From: CAYLZN01 sp964387935
GTDB taxonomy: Bacteria; Acidobacteriota; Vicinamibacteria; Vicinamibacterales; JAFNAJ01
Direction: 5' to 3'
DNA length: 11,364 bases
Assembly: GCA_964387935.1 (NCBI GenBank)
Contig: CAYLZN010000186.1
Coordinates: 1 to 11,364, forward strand
Part shown: positions 1 to 7,173 of the stretch, piece by piece
Position numbering within the stretch: the first letter of the stretch is position 1
How the letters are laid out: the number at the start of each line of letters is the position of its first letter
Notes under the pieces: generated by a model
Told to the model about the DNA's origin: nothing
What the model saw: only the letters and a program-made list of their open reading frames with translations
The model's database searches: none
Made by a program: the position numbers and the translations under genes

Positions 1-741
1 GGGGCCCCCGAACTGAACCCCTCGTTTCGCGACATGGTCGTCGAGGCCCGAAGGCTCGGGCGCACGGTCATCGACCGCTGCAACCTCACCGTGTTCTTCG
101 AGCCAGGGCAGGGAGACCTTCCCGGGTTCATGGCCGCGCAAGGCGTGCAGGTCGTCGCGAGCCTGCCGTGCTATACGCCGGACAACGTCGATCGCCAGCG
201 CGGTCCGGGCACCTTCACGTCCAGCATCGAGGCATTGAGACACCTCAATCGTCTCGGCTACGGGCGCGCGGGATCGTCGCTCCGCCTCGATCTCGTCTAC
301 AACCCGCTGGGGGCATCCCTGCCGCCGCGGCAGGACGTGCTGGAACAGCAGTATCGGGAGGAGCTGGGCCGGCTCTTCGGGATCGAATTCAACCGGCTCC
401 TCACCATCACCAACATGCCGATCCGGCGTTTCGCCGCCACGCTCGCGCGTGAGGGCCGCACCGATGCCTACATGGGCCTGCTGGTGAACCATTTCAACCC
501 CGCGACCGTGCCAGGCCTCATGTGCCGTTCCCTGCTGAGTGTGGGCTGGGACGGGCGGCTCTACGACTGCGACTTCAACCAGATGCTGGACATCCCGCTC
601 GGAGCCGGGGACCGGTCCGGACTGACGCTCGTCGATGTCGATGACCTGCGCCAGGTCGAGGGGCGGCGGATCGCCGTCGGACCGCACTGTCACGGCTGCA
701 CGGCTGGCGCCGGCTCCAGCTGCTCCGGCGCCCTGTCATGA
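1..741 (+). CDS. arsS: ArsS, arsenosugar-biosynthesis radical SAM protein (5'-truncated by window start)
   Basis: The frame is open from base 1 and gives 246 residues ending in TGA. ArsS-family enzymes (radical SAM with a C-terminal DUF3641 / Cys-rich domain) are thought to couple a SAM-derived deoxyadenosyl group to methylated arsenic during arsenosugar formation in the cytoplasm. Family signatures seen here are NPLGASLPPRQ (about 303-335), FNRLLTITNMPIRRF (about 388-432), MCRSLLSVGWDGRLYDCDFNQ-type text (520-582) and the C-terminal GPHCHGCTAGAGSSCSGAL (about 679-735). Some relatives, once named rSAM_SeCys, are reported to carry selenocysteine; every position here is an ordinary Cys codon. 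The N-terminal CxxxCxxC iron-sulfur motif lies upstream of the window, so roughly 80-100 residues are missing. Its stop overlaps the start of the permease gene (ATGA). The assignment is secure at family level; the substrate is inferred. Confidence 0.9.
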   Translation, partial: GAPELNPSFRDMVVEARRLGRTVIDRCNLTVFFEPGQGDLPGFMAAQGVQVVASLPCYTPDNVDRQRGPGTFTSSIEALRHLNRLGYGRAGSSLRLDLVYNPLGASLPPRQDVLEQQYREELGRLFGIEFNRLLTITNMPIRRFAATLAREGRTDAYMGLLVNHFNPATVPGLMCRSLLSVGWDGRLYDCDFNQMLDIPLGAGDRSGLTLVDVDDLRQVEGRRIAVGPHCHGCTAGAGSSCSGALS

Positions 742-1868
742 TGGCCCTCGCGCTCGTGGCCACGGCGGGGCTGCTGTCGTTTGCCAATGGCGCGAACGAT
801 GTCTCGAAGGGTGTGGCCACACTGGTCGGCAGTGGCCGCACCAGTCTGCGTGACGCCGTGCGTTGGGGAGCGGCATGGACGGGGCTGGGCGCCGCCTCCG
901 CCGCGGTGCTGCCCGGCGCGATGCTGGCCACGTTCCAGCAGAGCACGGTGGCACCCGGCAGCGACGCGTCGCTCAACGCTGCGGTCGCGGCCCTGTCGGG
1001 AGCCGCGGTCTGGATTCTGACTGCGACCCGCCAGGGGCTCCCCGTGTCGACCACGCACGCGCTGGTCGGCGGCATGCTGGGATCGACCATCGCCGCGCAC
1101 GGCTTCGACGCGATCTCGTGGGCGTCGCTGTCCGCTCGGGTGCTGCTGCCGCTCGTCCTCAGTCCGATTGCGGCACTGCTCACCATCCGCCTGGTGCTGA
1201 AGGCCTGGCGCCGGCGCGATGCATCATCGGTCGAGCCCTGCCTCTGTCTCGTCGCAGCGCCGGCGACGGCGCTGGTACTCGCACCCGTCACACCGGCAGG
1301 CCGTCAGCCGCGGGCGGCCGGGTTCTCGAGCCTCGATGTCCACACCGGGAACGCTACCGCCTGCTCGGTACACCATCCGCAGGCCCTGCGTGTGACCGGC
1401 CACTCCCTCCACTGGATGGCGAGCGGCGTGGTCAGCTTCGCTCGCGGGCTCAATGACACACCCAAGATCGTCGCCCTCTATCTCGCAGCAGCTGCCCTTG
1501 GGCCGGGCCATCTCCTTTCGCCGGGCGCCGCGTTCGGCCTCGTCGCGCTCGGCATGGTCGTGGGAAGCCTGGTGGGGGGCCGGAGGGTGACCCGCGTCCT
1601 CGCCGAAGACGTGACGATGATGGATCCCATGGAAGGCCTCGCGGCAAACGTCGTGACAGCCTCCCTGGTCACGGCCGGAGCGGTGTACGGCCTGCCGATG
1701 TCGACGACCCACGTGGCCTCGGGCAGCATCGCCGGAATCGGAGTCCATCGAGGCGCGCTTCGTTTCGATGCGGTCCGAAGCATCGGGCTGGCGTGGATTG
1801 TCACACTTCCTGTCGCGACCGCCGTGTCGGCGCTCATGTACGCCGCGGGCATGCGGCTGTTCTCGTAA
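738..1868 (+). CDS. PiT-family inorganic phosphate (possibly arsenate) permease
   Basis: A 376-residue integral inner-membrane protein of the PiT/PHO4 family, which moves phosphate by ion symport and in several bacteria also admits arsenate. The family's internal duplication is plain. Repeat one has FANGANDVSK (N20, D21) and STTHALVGG; repeat two has FARGLNDTPK (N239, D240) and MSTTHVASGS. Hydrophobic segments surround both repeats, and a polar Arg/Pro-containing loop lies near residues 155-215. It is shorter than E. coli PitA (about 500) and closer to the compact PiT proteins. The ATG overlaps the arsS stop as ATGA, so translation is probably coupled. This suggests a role next to arsenic metabolism, either anion uptake or extrusion. 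Direction and ion are not readable from the sequence. Confidence 0.9.
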   Translation: MMALALVATAGLLSFANGANDVSKGVATLVGSGRTSLRDAVRWGAAWTGLGAASAAVLPGAMLATFQQSTVAPGSDASLNAAVAALSGAAVWILTATRQGLPVSTTHALVGGMLGSTIAAHGFDAISWASLSARVLLPLVLSPIAALLTIRLVLKAWRRRDASSVEPCLCLVAAPATALVLAPVTPAGRQPRAAGFSSLDVHTGNATACSVHHPQALRVTGHSLHWMASGVVSFARGLNDTPKIVALYLAAAALGPGHLLSPGAAFGLVALGMVVGSLVGGRRVTRVLAEDVTMMDPMEGLAANVVTASLVTAGAVYGLPMSTTHVASGSIAGIGVHRGALRFDAVRSIGLAWIVTLPVATAVSALMYAAGMRLFS

Positions 1869-1872
1869 GGGA

Positions 1873-1940
1873 ATGCCCGAGGTCGCCCGCATACCCTCTC
1901 GTTCGGCGTTTCGGGCATGCTGTGGCGCGAGAATCTCGCG
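1873..1940. repeat. Inverted repeats after the permease gene (possible hairpins)
   Basis: Two dyads lie just downstream of the permease stop. ATGCCCGA (1873-1880) and TCGGGCAT (1911-1918) are perfect 8-bp arms 30 bp apart. CGCGAG-AAT-CTCGCG (1926-1940) is a perfect 6-bp stem with a 3-nt loop. No T tract follows, so this is not a classical intrinsic terminator. They may help end the arsS-permease transcript or may be chance in GC-rich DNA. The remaining intergenic sequence to 2058 shows no other recognisable element. Confidence 0.35.
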
Positions 1941-2058
1941 ATGGACGACGCGCTGACCGGCGGGCCGTCACGGGTCCGCACCGCGACCGGGCCTCGAACC
2001 GGTGGGCGGTGACGGGGAACGGTGTAACGAACCCTTGCCCTGCCGGGACTGGTGACGT

Positions 2059-3639
2059 GTGAAGGCCACAGCCCGACGACAGAGGCGCGGTGCGCCGGCG
2101 ACGACGTTGCGGGAACGTGCGCGTCGGCCCATGCGCGGGCTTGCGGCCACGGTACTCGGCGTGCTCGTGCTGCTGGGGACCCGCGCCACCGGCCAGTCCC
2201 CCGAGCCGGGAGGCGGGGCGGCCGAACCGCGGTGGCAGGCCTTCCTCCTCGCGGGCGACCTGGACAGGCGCCAGTCCGAAGCGGCCCTGGCGGAGATCGC
2301 CGCCCGTTGGGAGAACCGCTTCACGGGGATGCTCATCGACACGGCCCGATTCCTCCCATCGCCTCGCGGCCCGCGACTTTCTGGTGAGGGTTCCCCTTCC
2401 GGTGGCGGCCTCTCCCCCGACGATGACGCGGGTGTTCTGCCTTCGCCCGGAGAGGACTTCCCGGCCACCGTGCGCCAGCCCCCGGGGGCCGACGTCCGGC
2501 AGCGCATCACCTCCTTCCTCCGGAAGCACACCGGGAAGCGGTTTGGAGACGACTTGCGTCGGTGGCGACAGTGGATCTGGTCACAGCCTGCCCAGCCACA
2601 CAGCAGGCTGGCCCGGTTCAAGGCGGAACTCTACGCACGGGTCGATCCCCGATTCCGGGTCTTCTTCCCGGAGGGCGTGAAGGCCGGCATCCGCCTCGAC
2701 GAGGTCGACTGGGGCGGCGTGGGTGTGAATGGCATTCCTCCGCTGCGGGCGCCGACATCCCTCGCCGCTGCCGGGGCCACGTACCTGAAGAACAACCACG
2801 TGGTCTTCGGGATCGAGGTCAACGGCCAGGCGCGCGCCTATCCGAAGCGGATCCTGGCGTGGCACGAGCTGGCCACGGACTCGCTGGGCGGCATCGATCT
2901 GACGATCGTGTACTGCACGCTGTGCGGCGCGGTCATCCCGTACGAGAGCCGGGTCGGCGAGCGCCGCTTCACGTTCGGCACGAGCGGCCTCCTCTATCGC
3001 TCCAACAAGCTGATGTTCGATCAGGAGACGGGGAGCCTGTGGTCCGCGCTCGAAGGCGTCCCCGTGGTCGGTTCGCTCGTCGGCTCCGGCCTGCAACTCA
3101 CGGTCCACGCCGTCGTGACGACGACGTGGGGCGAGTGGAAGCGGGACCATCCGCACACGACCGTGCTGTCGCGGGACACCGGATTCGAGCGCAACTACGA
3201 CGAGGGCGCGGCCTATCGCGAGTACTTCGCCACCGATCGGACGATGTTCGAGACGCCGGTGAAGGACACGCGGCTGAAGAACAAGGCGGAAGTGCTGGTG
3301 CTGCGCCCGGAGATCCTGAGCCCAGGGTCACGGCCCGTGGCCATCGCCGTCGAACGGCTCGAGCGTGACCCCGTCTACAGCCTCGATGCCGGGGGACGGT
3401 CCCTCGTGGTCATCACGTCGCGAGGCGGGGCCAATCGGGTCTACGAGCGCGGGTCACACACGTTCCGGACGCGTGATGGCGACGCGATGGTTCGTGACAC
3501 CACCGGGGGCCGTTGGCAGGTCACACCACAGGCCCTGGTGCACCACACGACGGGCGAGCGGCTCGCCACCGTGCCCGCGCACCGCGTGTTCTGGTTCGGC
3601 TGGGTGGCGCAATACCCCGACACCGTCCTGCACGAGTAG
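2059..3639 (+). CDS. Exported DUF3179 domain-containing protein
   Basis: A 526-residue protein with a C-terminal DUF3179 domain. Recognisable text includes YLKNNHVVFGIEVNGQARAYP, WHELATDSLGG, IVYCTLCGAVIPYE (C286 and C289, the family's paired cysteines), FGTSGLLYRSNKLMFDQETG-type sequence and TTTWGEWKRDHP. The biochemical function of DUF3179 is unknown. The N-terminus is basic, then hydrophobic (GLAATVLGVLVLLG), which fits a Sec signal peptide. The GTG at 2059 gives a long basic leader; the ATG at 2131 (MRGLAATVL) gives a cleaner signal peptide, and neither has a strong Shine-Dalgarno. Residues about 95-150 are a Pro/Gly/Ser-rich stretch. A helical segment follows (TGKRFGDDLRRWRQWIW), then the core domain from about residue 230. 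No operon partner is evident. Confidence 0.88.
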   Translation: MKATARRQRRGAPATTLRERARRPMRGLAATVLGVLVLLGTRATGQSPEPGGGAAEPRWQAFLLAGDLDRRQSEAALAEIAARWENRFTGMLIDTARFLPSPRGPRLSGEGSPSGGGLSPDDDAGVLPSPGEDFPATVRQPPGADVRQRITSFLRKHTGKRFGDDLRRWRQWIWSQPAQPHSRLARFKAELYARVDPRFRVFFPEGVKAGIRLDEVDWGGVGVNGIPPLRAPTSLAAAGATYLKNNHVVFGIEVNGQARAYPKRILAWHELATDSLGGIDLTIVYCTLCGAVIPYESRVGERRFTFGTSGLLYRSNKLMFDQETGSLWSALEGVPVVGSLVGSGLQLTVHAVVTTTWGEWKRDHPHTTVLSRDTGFERNYDEGAAYREYFATDRTMFETPVKDTRLKNKAEVLVLRPEILSPGSRPVAIAVERLERDPVYSLDAGGRSLVVITSRGGANRVYERGSHTFRTRDGDAMVRDTTGGRWQVTPQALVHHTTGERLATVPAHRVFWFGWVAQYPDTVLHE

Positions 3640-3649
3640 GCTGTGACAC

Positions 3650-3724
3650 ATGACCCTCAAGCGGATCCTCGAGACCCTCGGCGAAGTCTTCCGGCAGCTG
3701 TACAACGAGCCGCCGGGCTGTTGA
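3650..3724 (+). CDS. Possible 24-residue small ORF after the DUF3179 gene
   Basis: ATG at 3650 opens a 24-codon frame ending in TGA, 10 bp after the DUF3179 stop. It reads MTLKRILETLGEVFRQLY, then NEPPGC: an amphipathic helix-like peptide with a terminal Cys. Only a weak GTAGG-like sequence precedes it. Translational coupling to the upstream gene is possible. No family is recognised, and a chance ORF is quite likely. Confidence 0.25.
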   Translation: MTLKRILETLGEVFRQLYNEPPGC

Positions 3725-3825
3725 GTGCCGAACCTGCGGTCCCTGGATGGGTACCGACAACAATCCGCGCGAACGGCGCACGACAAGTCCGCCGATCCAC
3801 GCCCCCTGCCTGATGCCACGCTCGC

Positions 3826-4251
3826 TCAGTCACCAGGCTTCACGGCGTCCGGGGAGTGAACCGGATGCTCGGCACCGCGATGGCAGGTGAAGCACGTGAC
3901 GCGCGGCGCGATCCCCGGTGGGGCACCCTGTTGCAGTTGGGTGTTGACCACCTGGACGAGTTGCATCATGCGGCGGGCCGTGGCCTTCCTGGCGTTGTCG
4001 TCGGACACGAAGTCGAACTGCTCGAGTGGCAGCCCCTCCCTTCCGATGTGGCAGTATTGGCAGCGAACGCCCAGGGCGCGGGAGAACGCCTTCATGGTTG
4101 CGACGACCTCGCCCGCTGTGGCGGTCTTCGGCAGGACCTGCAGGTTCGTGAAGCGGTCCGGGGGGAACCTGCCCTGCGCCCCGGCGGGCACCATCCCGAT
4201 TGTGAGCACCGCGATCAACAGCGTCATTCCGTGGCATCGATCTGCGACCAT
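3826..4251 (-). CDS. Periplasmic di-heme c-type cytochrome (reaction-centre-cytochrome-like family)
   Basis: A 141-residue protein with an N-terminal hydrophobic signal segment (MTLLIAVLTIGMVPAGAQG) and two heme-c sites, CQYCH (C64, C67, H68) and CFTCH (C120, C123, H124). The segment ATMKAFSRALGVRCQYCH has a helix carrying a Met (M53) eleven residues before the first heme Cys. This is the arrangement seen in CytoC_RC-type proteins, where Met is the axial ligand; M95 or M96 may serve the second heme. Small proteins of this kind are frequent in Acidobacteriota and act as periplasmic electron carriers or subunits, but the partner is unknown. The start is well supported: AGGAGG lies four bases before the ATG on the minus strand. 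The gene diverges from the flavoprotein gene at 4329 and converges with the DUF3179 gene. Confidence 0.88.
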   Translation of the reverse strand: MVADRCHGMTLLIAVLTIGMVPAGAQGRFPPDRFTNLQVLPKTATAGEVVATMKAFSRALGVRCQYCHIGREGLPLEQFDFVSDDNARKATARRMMQLVQVVNTQLQQGAPPGIAPRVTCFTCHRGAEHPVHSPDAVKPGD

Positions 4252-4262
4252 CGTTCCTCCTG
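4252..4262 (-). promoter_or_regulatory. Strong Shine-Dalgarno of the cytochrome gene
   Basis: On the minus strand CCAGGAGGAACG directly precedes the ATG at 4251. A full AGGAGG with a 4-nt gap fixes the start codon. The divergent gene at 4329 has no comparable site. Confidence 0.8.
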
Positions 4263-4328
4263 GGGAACAGGACTGACCGACCCCCTCTTTCCTGCGGCCT
4301 GCGCGCCCCGACTGTTACAACCTCCATC

Positions 4329-5708
4329 ATGCGACATCGATTCGACGCCATCGTGATCGGGACCGGTCAGGCCGGTCCGTCGCTCGCCGCCCGCCTGGCC
4401 AGGGCCGGCCGCACGACAGCGGTCATCGAACGCCACCGATTCGGCGGAACCTGCGTCAACACCGGGTGCATCCCGACCAAGACGCTCGTGGCGAGCGCGC
4501 GCGCCATTCACATGGCGCGCCGGGGCGCCGAGTTCGGCTTCTCGACGGGCGGCGCCATCGCGGTCGATCTGCCGCGCGTGCGGGCGCGAAAGGACGACAT
4601 CGTCCGCCGATCGAACGAGGGCGTGGAACGGTGGATGAAGCACACGCCCGGCCTGACGGTCTTCGAGGGACACGGCCGGTTCACCGGCCCGCACACCATC
4701 GAGGTGAACGGCAAGGTCCTCGAGGCCGGGCAGATCTTCATCAACGTCGGCGGGCGCGCCTTCGTGCCGGACCTGCCGGGCGTCGGCGAGGTGCCGACCC
4801 TGACCAACACCAGCCTGCTGGACCTGGAGTCGCTGCCCGAGCACCTGATCATCGTCGGAGGCAGCTACATCGGGCTCGAGTTCGCGCAGATCTACCGCCG
4901 GTTCGGCAGCCGCGTCACGGTCGTCGAGAAGGCGGAGCGCATCATCCCGCGCGAGGACGAGGACGTGTCCAGCACCCTGCATGGCGTGCTCGAGGCCGAG
5001 GGGATCGCGTTCCGCCTGTCGGCCGCCTGCATCGGCCTGGCGCCGGCACCAGGCGGCGTGTCCGTCGGCGTGGACTGCGCGCAGGGAGCCCCGGCGGTTG
5101 AAGGCAGCCACGTGCTGCTCGCCGTGGGCCGCCGGCCGAACACGGACGACCTCGGCCTCGACGCCGCGGGCATCGCCACCGACGCCCGCGGGTACATCAC
5201 CGTGGACGACCAGTGCGGCACGAACGTCGCCGGTGTCTGGGCCCTCGGCGACTGCAACGGCCGCGGCGCCTTCACGCACACGGCCTACCACGATTACGAG
5301 GTCGTCGCGGCCAACCTCCTGGACGACGATCCTCGACGGATCAGCGAGCGCATTCCCTGCTACGCGCTCTACACGGATCCACCGGTCGGCCGGGTCGGGA
5401 TGTCGATGCAGGAGGCGCGAGCGTCGGGCCGGCGGGTGCTGGTGGCGTATCGCCCGATGACCAGGGTGAGCCGCGCCCGCGAGATGAGCGAGACCCACGG
5501 GTTCATGAGAGCGCTGGTGGATGCCGACACCCGCAGGCTGCTGGGCGCGGTCGTGTTCGGCGCCGGCGGTGACGAGATCGTGCACGCCCTCGCCGACGTG
5601 ATGTACGCGGATGCGCCCTACACCGTCATCTCCCGCGCGGTGCACGTCCATCCGACGGTCAGTGAGCTGATCCCGACCATGCTGCAGGAGTTGACGCCCC
5701 TCACCTAG
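4329..5708 (+). CDS. FAD-dependent pyridine nucleotide-disulfide oxidoreductase (MerA / lipoamide dehydrogenase-like)
   Basis: A 459-residue class I flavoprotein disulfide reductase, presumably a cytoplasmic dimer. Visible parts in order: FAD dinucleotide motif GTGQAG (11-16); redox-active disulfide GGTCVNTGCIPTK (C42, C47); NAD(P)-binding motif VGGSYIG (176-182) followed by VTVVEKAERIIP; second FAD motif ALGDCNG (D308); and the C-terminal catalytic His-Glu, HVHPTVSE (H441, E446), contributed to the other subunit. Length equals that of core disulfide reductases. It has neither the N-terminal metal-binding domain nor the C-terminal Cys pair of true mercuric reductase, so mercury reduction is not supported. 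Lipoyl, mycothiol-like or unknown disulfide substrates are all possible. The ATG lacks an SD sequence. It diverges from the cytochrome gene across 77 bp and converges with the next gene after 47 bp. Confidence 0.9.
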   Translation: MRHRFDAIVIGTGQAGPSLAARLARAGRTTAVIERHRFGGTCVNTGCIPTKTLVASARAIHMARRGAEFGFSTGGAIAVDLPRVRARKDDIVRRSNEGVERWMKHTPGLTVFEGHGRFTGPHTIEVNGKVLEAGQIFINVGGRAFVPDLPGVGEVPTLTNTSLLDLESLPEHLIIVGGSYIGLEFAQIYRRFGSRVTVVEKAERIIPREDEDVSSTLHGVLEAEGIAFRLSAACIGLAPAPGGVSVGVDCAQGAPAVEGSHVLLAVGRRPNTDDLGLDAAGIATDARGYITVDDQCGTNVAGVWALGDCNGRGAFTHTAYHDYEVVAANLLDDDPRRISERIPCYALYTDPPVGRVGMSMQEARASGRRVLVAYRPMTRVSRAREMSETHGFMRALVDADTRRLLGAVVFGAGGDEIVHALADVMYADAPYTVISRAVHVHPTVSELIPTMLQELTPLT

Positions 5709-5755
5709 CGAAGCCGCCTTCTCGTCGCGCAATCGCGATCCCGGGCAGTCCCGGC

Positions 5756-6835
5756 TCACTTCTCACGCGGAGGGTGCAGCCCGGCGTTCGGCGACTCGTA
5801 GGCGCCGCTGCGAATCTGCCCTACCAGGTTGACGAGGCTTCGCGCGGCCTGCTCGACCTGGACGAACAATGCCGGGTCGGCGTCGAGGTCGTCATGACTC
5901 GTCGCGTAGGGACGGTACCAGCCGATCCAGGCGTCCAGCGCGGCGGCCGGTCCCGCCTGGATCATCCCGAGATCCGTGAGCCAGTCGACCAGCATTCGTC
6001 GCAGGGTCTCGGGGCCAGCGGCGTCTCCATGGGTCACCACCGCGAAGGCCCGCCCCGACAGGTGTTTCGGATACGGCCATCCCTGCAGCTCGAGCGTCTT
6101 GGCCCGGGCGGGATCCTTGCCGCCGGTCGTCGTGGGATCGGGGTTGCCTCCATCGGCACACACCAGGCGGTCGATCAGCAGTTTCAGGCTCGCGGGGGCC
6201 TGGTACCAGTGGACCGGGCAGGCCAGGAAGACCCCGTGGGCCGCCACCCAGCGGGGATACAGTTCGTTCATCCAGTCGTTCGTCTGCCCGAGCGCGTGGT
6301 TCGGATAGCACGAACACGGCCAATGACAGAGGGGCTGCGCCGTCGAGACACACGCCTTGCACGGGTAGATAATCTTCCCCGGTTCATCGGCGAGCGTCGA
6401 CAGGTCGAGCCAGTCCACCTCGTGGCCCGGCTGGGACTCGATGAGCCGGCGCGCCGCCATTGTCAGGCGCCGAGTCTTCGAGATCTCGCCCGGGCACGTG
6501 TGTTCGCTCCTGGTCGACCCGTTCACGATCAGGATGCGCGTCGGAGAGGCCGGGTCCGCCTGCTGCGTGCGGGCGCGTTCGACCGCCTCCCGCGTGTCGA
6601 GCCACTCCACGGCCAGTTCCATCGACGGATCGGCGAAGCCGGGACCGGCCACCCGGCGTCGCGGTGACTTGCGATAGTGCTCGTAGGTGTCCCACATCAC
6701 GTCGAACACCCGATCCAGCTCCGGCGCCACGCGCTCGAAGGCGGGATCGTAGAACCGCTGGTCGAACCGTCGCCTGAATTCCTCCCTGGTCAGGGGGGTC
6801 CAGATCTCTTCCCGCCGCACGCCTCCGTCAGCCAT
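5756..6835 (-). CDS. Flavodoxin-fold NAD(P)H-dependent oxidoreductase with a five-Cys cluster
   Basis: About 359 residues from the ATG at 6835, which has GGGAG ten bases upstream; a GTG at 6865 would add ten residues. The N-terminal ~100 residues are charged and helical. A flavodoxin-like/FMN reductase domain follows: the phosphate-binding loop ILIVNGSTRS (111-120 counted from the GTG), ACPVHWYQAPASLKLLIDR for substrate and dimer contacts, and FAVVTHGDAAG near the flavin. Inserted after the second strand is YPCKACVSTAQPLCHWPCSC, with C169, C172, C180, C184 and C186 (C-x2-C-x7-C-x3-C-x-C, GTG numbering). Such a cluster recalls iron-sulfur flavoproteins, though the spacing differs from classical Isf. 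Function is likely cytoplasmic electron transfer or quinone/nitro reduction; the substrate is unknown. It converges with the disulfide reductase gene. Confidence 0.82.
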   Translation of the reverse strand: MADGGVRREEIWTPLTREEFRRRFDQRFYDPAFERVAPELDRVFDVMWDTYEHYRKSPRRRVAGPGFADPSMELAVEWLDTREAVERARTQQADPASPTRILIVNGSTRSEHTCPGEISKTRRLTMAARRLIESQPGHEVDWLDLSTLADEPGKIIYPCKACVSTAQPLCHWPCSCYPNHALGQTNDWMNELYPRWVAAHGVFLACPVHWYQAPASLKLLIDRLVCADGGNPDPTTTGGKDPARAKTLELQGWPYPKHLSGRAFAVVTHGDAAGPETLRRMLVDWLTDLGMIQAGPAAALDAWIGWYRPYATSHDDLDADPALFVQVEQAARSLVNLVGQIRSGAYESPNAGLHPPREK

Positions 6836-6993
6836 CGATTGTTCGCTCCCGTGTCCCGCACGCACGCCGGTGCCTCCACCGCGGGTCAGGCCATTGTCTC
6901 AGACGTGGCGCGCGTTCAGAGGTCGCACCCTTCCAGAGGCTGAACCGCATCGCTCGGTCCTGATCCGGGCTGCAGGTCGAGGTCTCCACGTCC

Positions 6994-7173
6994 TCAGACC
7001 ACCGACGAACGAGAAAACCGGCCGTCGACGCGTCGTACGAGGTGGCCGGCTTCGACCAGTGCGCACAGTGTCGCCTCGCACACCCGCTCGTCGACCCCGA
7101 AGAGTCGGGCCGCCTGCCTCGTGGTCAGCCGCAGGCCGGGCATCTCGGCGAACTCCCCTCGGAACCGATCCAT
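6994..7173 (-). CDS. Small winged-helix-like protein (59 aa), coupled to the kinase gene
   Basis: The 59-residue frame starts MDRFRGEFAEMPGL and continues LTTRQAARLFGVDERVCEATLCALVEAGHLVRR, ending in VDGRFSRSS. The sequence runs helix, turn, recognition-like helix, then a short wing-like hairpin. Short proteins with this EMPGLxLTxxQAxRL pattern recur in Acidobacteriota and Proteobacteria and are usually left hypothetical. The ATG at 7173-7171 overlaps the kinase stop as TGATG, and no SD is present, so reinitiation after the kinase stop is the likely mode of translation. The same frame extends upstream to an ATG at 7284 (96 aa), but that extension is Arg/Pro/Gly-rich and lies wholly inside the kinase gene. 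DNA binding is inferred from the fold; no target is known. Confidence 0.7.
   Translation of the reverse strand: MDRFRGEFAEMPGLRLTTRQAARLFGVDERVCEATLCALVEAGHLVRRVDGRFSRSSVV

Noticed and set aside
575..1291. 238-codon minus-strand frame opposite arsS and the permease
   Set aside because: Antisense to two recognised genes, Arg/Ala/Ser-rich, no domain.
1917..2012. 31-codon ORF (MLWRENLAMDD...) between permease and DUF3179 genes
   Set aside because: No ribosome-binding site and no recognisable family; it overlaps the CGCGAG hairpin and is likely chance.
4329..5708. Mercuric reductase (merA) call
   Set aside because: The C-terminal vicinal Cys pair and the N-terminal heavy-metal domain are both absent, and no merR or merT is present.
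5728..5750. Short dyad TCGCG-CAAT-CGCGA between the convergent genes
   Set aside because: A 5-bp stem without a T tract is too weak to call a terminator in GC-rich DNA.
4224..5759. Long 511-codon open frame on the minus strand opposite the flavoprotein
   Set aside because: It is antisense to a gene with all disulfide-reductase motifs and has no recognisable domain; such frames are common opposite GC-rich genes.
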